Source: Chloroflexota bacterium (GTDB lineage Bacteria; Chloroflexota; Anaerolineae; 4572-78; J111). From it: 5,888 bases of DNA. The notes beneath the pieces are model-generated. The model was given only the letters and a program-made list of their open reading frames with translations, was not told the origin of the DNA and ran no database searches. Each line of letters opens with the position of its first letter. The first letter of the stretch is position 1. The position numbers and the translations under genes are program-made. Location: contig RFJV01000249.1 in NCBI GenBank assembly GCA_003694775.1, positions 1-5,888 on the forward strand, in the 5' to 3' direction. Shown here in pieces: positions 4,468 to 5,888 of the stretch.

Positions 4468-5888
4468 ATGACAGCATCCAACAAACCGGTACGAGTTCGC
4501 TACGCGCCCAGTCCTACGGGCGATTTTCATGTCGGTGGGGCGCGGACTGCGCTGTTCAACTACCTGTTTGCCCGCCATCACGGCGGCAAGTTCATCCTGC
4601 GCATCGAAGACACCGACCAGAAGCGGTACAACCCCCAGGCTCTGGAATGGCTCCTCGACGGCCTGCGCTACCTCGGCCTCGACTGGGATGAAGGCCCGGA
4701 AGTGGGCGGCCCGTACGGCCCCTACGTGCAGACCCAACGTCTGGATATTTACCAGCACTACTGCAATCAGCTTCTGGAAACCGGGCACGCTTATCGCTGT
4801 TTCTGCACCCCGGAGCGTCTGGAGGCGGTGCGCCAGGAGCGGCTGGCTAAAAACGACCCCGCTGTGGGGTACGACCGTCACTGCCGCAGTATCCCCCCCG
4901 ACGAGGCCGAAGCCCGCGCCGCCCGCGGGGAGAGCTTTGTTGTCCGGGCCAAACTGCCCCTCGACGGCGAAATTACCGTGCACGACCTCATCCGTGGGGA
5001 CATCACCGTCCAGAATGCTATGCTCCAGGATTCCGTTCTGATGAAATCCGACGGCATTCCCACTTACCACCTGGCAAACGTGGTGGATGACCACCTGATG
5101 GAAATCAGCCACATTCTGCGCGGGGATGAGTGGGTCAACAGTCTGCCCCTGCACATCCATCTCTACAACGCCTTTGGCTGGGAACCGCCCATCATGGCCC
5201 ATCTGCCGCTCATTCTCAACCCCACCGGCAAAGGCAAAATGAGCAAACGAGAGGGCCGCGCCCCCGATGGCCGGGTTCTGCCCGTCTTTGTCCGCACCTT
5301 CAAGGAGCTGGGCTACCTCCGGGAAGCAATGGTCAACTACCTGGCCCTGCTGGGCTGGAGCTACGATGACAAAACCGAATTCATGACAATAGAGGAGCTG
5401 ATTGCCCGCTTCAGCCTGGACCGGGTACGGCCTTCACCGTCGGCGTGGAACTACGAAAAGCTGGACCACTTCAACGGCTACTACATCCGCCAGCTTTCGG
5501 TAGAAGACCTGACCGACCGCCTGCTTCCCTACCTGGCCGCCGCCGGCATCCAGGCCGACCGGGACACCATGCTCCGCATCACCCCGCTTATCCAGGAGCG
5601 GCTCAAAACCCTGTCCGAGGCGGCCCAGTGGGTGGACTTCTTCTTTGTTGACGACCTGCCGCCGTACGACCCGACCACCCTGATTCCCAAAAAAGCCGAC
5701 GCATCCGTTGCCCGTATGGTGCTGGAGCGTGCCTTGACCGTCCTCGAAACCGTGGAATTCAGCCACGACGCCCTGGATACCGCCCTCCGCGCCGAAGCCA
5801 GGTCCCTGGGCCTGAAAGCCGGCCAGATGTTCCAGCCCATTCGGGTGGCCGTCTGCGGCAAGATGGTCGCCCCACCGCTGTTTGAAAC
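4468..5888 (+). CDS. gltX: Glutamyl-tRNA synthetase, 3' truncated by the window end
   Basis: This cytoplasmic class I synthetase charges tRNA-Glu (or, where the amidotransferase GatCAB is used, also tRNA-Gln). The frame runs without a stop for 473 codons to the window edge. It ends in V-A-P-P-L-F-E, a segment usually about 20 residues from the C-terminus, so almost the whole protein is present. The class I signature appears as P-S-P-T-G-D-F-H-V-G-G-A-R-T-A-L-F-N (14-31), a HVGG form of HIGH. The second signature is K-M-S-K-R (257-261). Cys111, Cys113, Tyr135 and Cys139 match the zinc site of E. coli-type enzymes. L-R-I-E-D-T-D (44-50) and I-L-R-G-D-E-W (216-222) are further family motifs. Directly after KMSKR there is an insert, E-G-R-A-P-D-G-R-V-L-P-V-F-V, longer than the usual K-M-S-K-R-H-G form. 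The anticodon-binding region follows from about 330. It is a true gltX rather than the short tRNA-modifying relative gluQ. It is probably transcribed with the genes before it. Confidence 0.99.
   Translation, partial: MTASNKPVRVRYAPSPTGDFHVGGARTALFNYLFARHHGGKFILRIEDTDQKRYNPQALEWLLDGLRYLGLDWDEGPEVGGPYGPYVQTQRLDIYQHYCNQLLETGHAYRCFCTPERLEAVRQERLAKNDPAVGYDRHCRSIPPDEAEARAARGESFVVRAKLPLDGEITVHDLIRGDITVQNAMLQDSVLMKSDGIPTYHLANVVDDHLMEISHILRGDEWVNSLPLHIHLYNAFGWEPPIMAHLPLILNPTGKGKMSKREGRAPDGRVLPVFVRTFKELGYLREAMVNYLALLGWSYDDKTEFMTIEELIARFSLDRVRPSPSAWNYEKLDHFNGYYIRQLSVEDLTDRLLPYLAAAGIQADRDTMLRITPLIQERLKTLSEAAQWVDFFFVDDLPPYDPTTLIPKKADASVARMVLERALTVLETVEFSHDALDTALRAEARSLGLKAGQMFQPIRVAVCGKMVAPPLFE

Noticed and set aside
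4330..5202. Minus-strand open frame of 290 codons opposite the membrane gene and gltX
   Set aside because: It crosses two well-supported plus-strand genes, has no recognisable motifs or ribosome site, and is explained by codon bias of gltX.

Overview
The window is a compact, single-strand (+) gene cluster for cell shape and division-site placement, running into an aminoacyl-tRNA synthetase gene. The order is mrdA (PBP2, 5' end cut off by the window) - minC - minD - minE - rodA - a small four-helix membrane protein - gltX (3' end cut off). The DNA is visibly GC-rich except for one AT-rich intergenic patch near 930-1020. No RNA genes, CRISPR arrays, insertion sequences or phage genes were seen. 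Apart from the gap at 932-1057 the genes are tightly packed.

The source is a rod-shaped or filamentous bacterium with both a Rod elongation machine and a complete MinCDE system. Placing minCDE between the PBP2 and rodA genes recalls mre-mrd-min clusters of Clostridia-like bacteria and Chloroflexota. The high GC, the style of the proteins and the insert after the KMSKR motif of the glutamyl-tRNA synthetase make Chloroflexota (Anaerolineae-like) my preferred guess. That is recollection and inference, not a search result.

Region by region: 2-931 encodes the C-terminal half of the PBP2 transpeptidase plus an unusual C-terminal beta-sandwich-type extension. 932-1057 is an AT-rich gap with a perfect 14-bp inverted repeat and a possible promoter. 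1058-2883 holds minC, minD and minE, with a better promoter candidate directly before minD. 2894-3994 is rodA, 10 nt after minE. 4006-4446 is a small membrane protein that appears to start at a rare ATC codon. 4468 to the end is gltX, with only about the last 20 residues missing.

How the genes work together: RodA polymerises glycan strands from lipid II and PBP2 crosslinks them, giving lateral wall growth. MinC blocks FtsZ assembly, MinD recruits it to the membrane, and MinE removes MinD, so septation is kept to mid-cell. The cluster thus encodes elongation and division-site selection together. I see no undescribed multi-gene system. The points worth checking are the inverted repeat overlapping the possible minC promoter, the ATC start, and the extra domain on PBP2.
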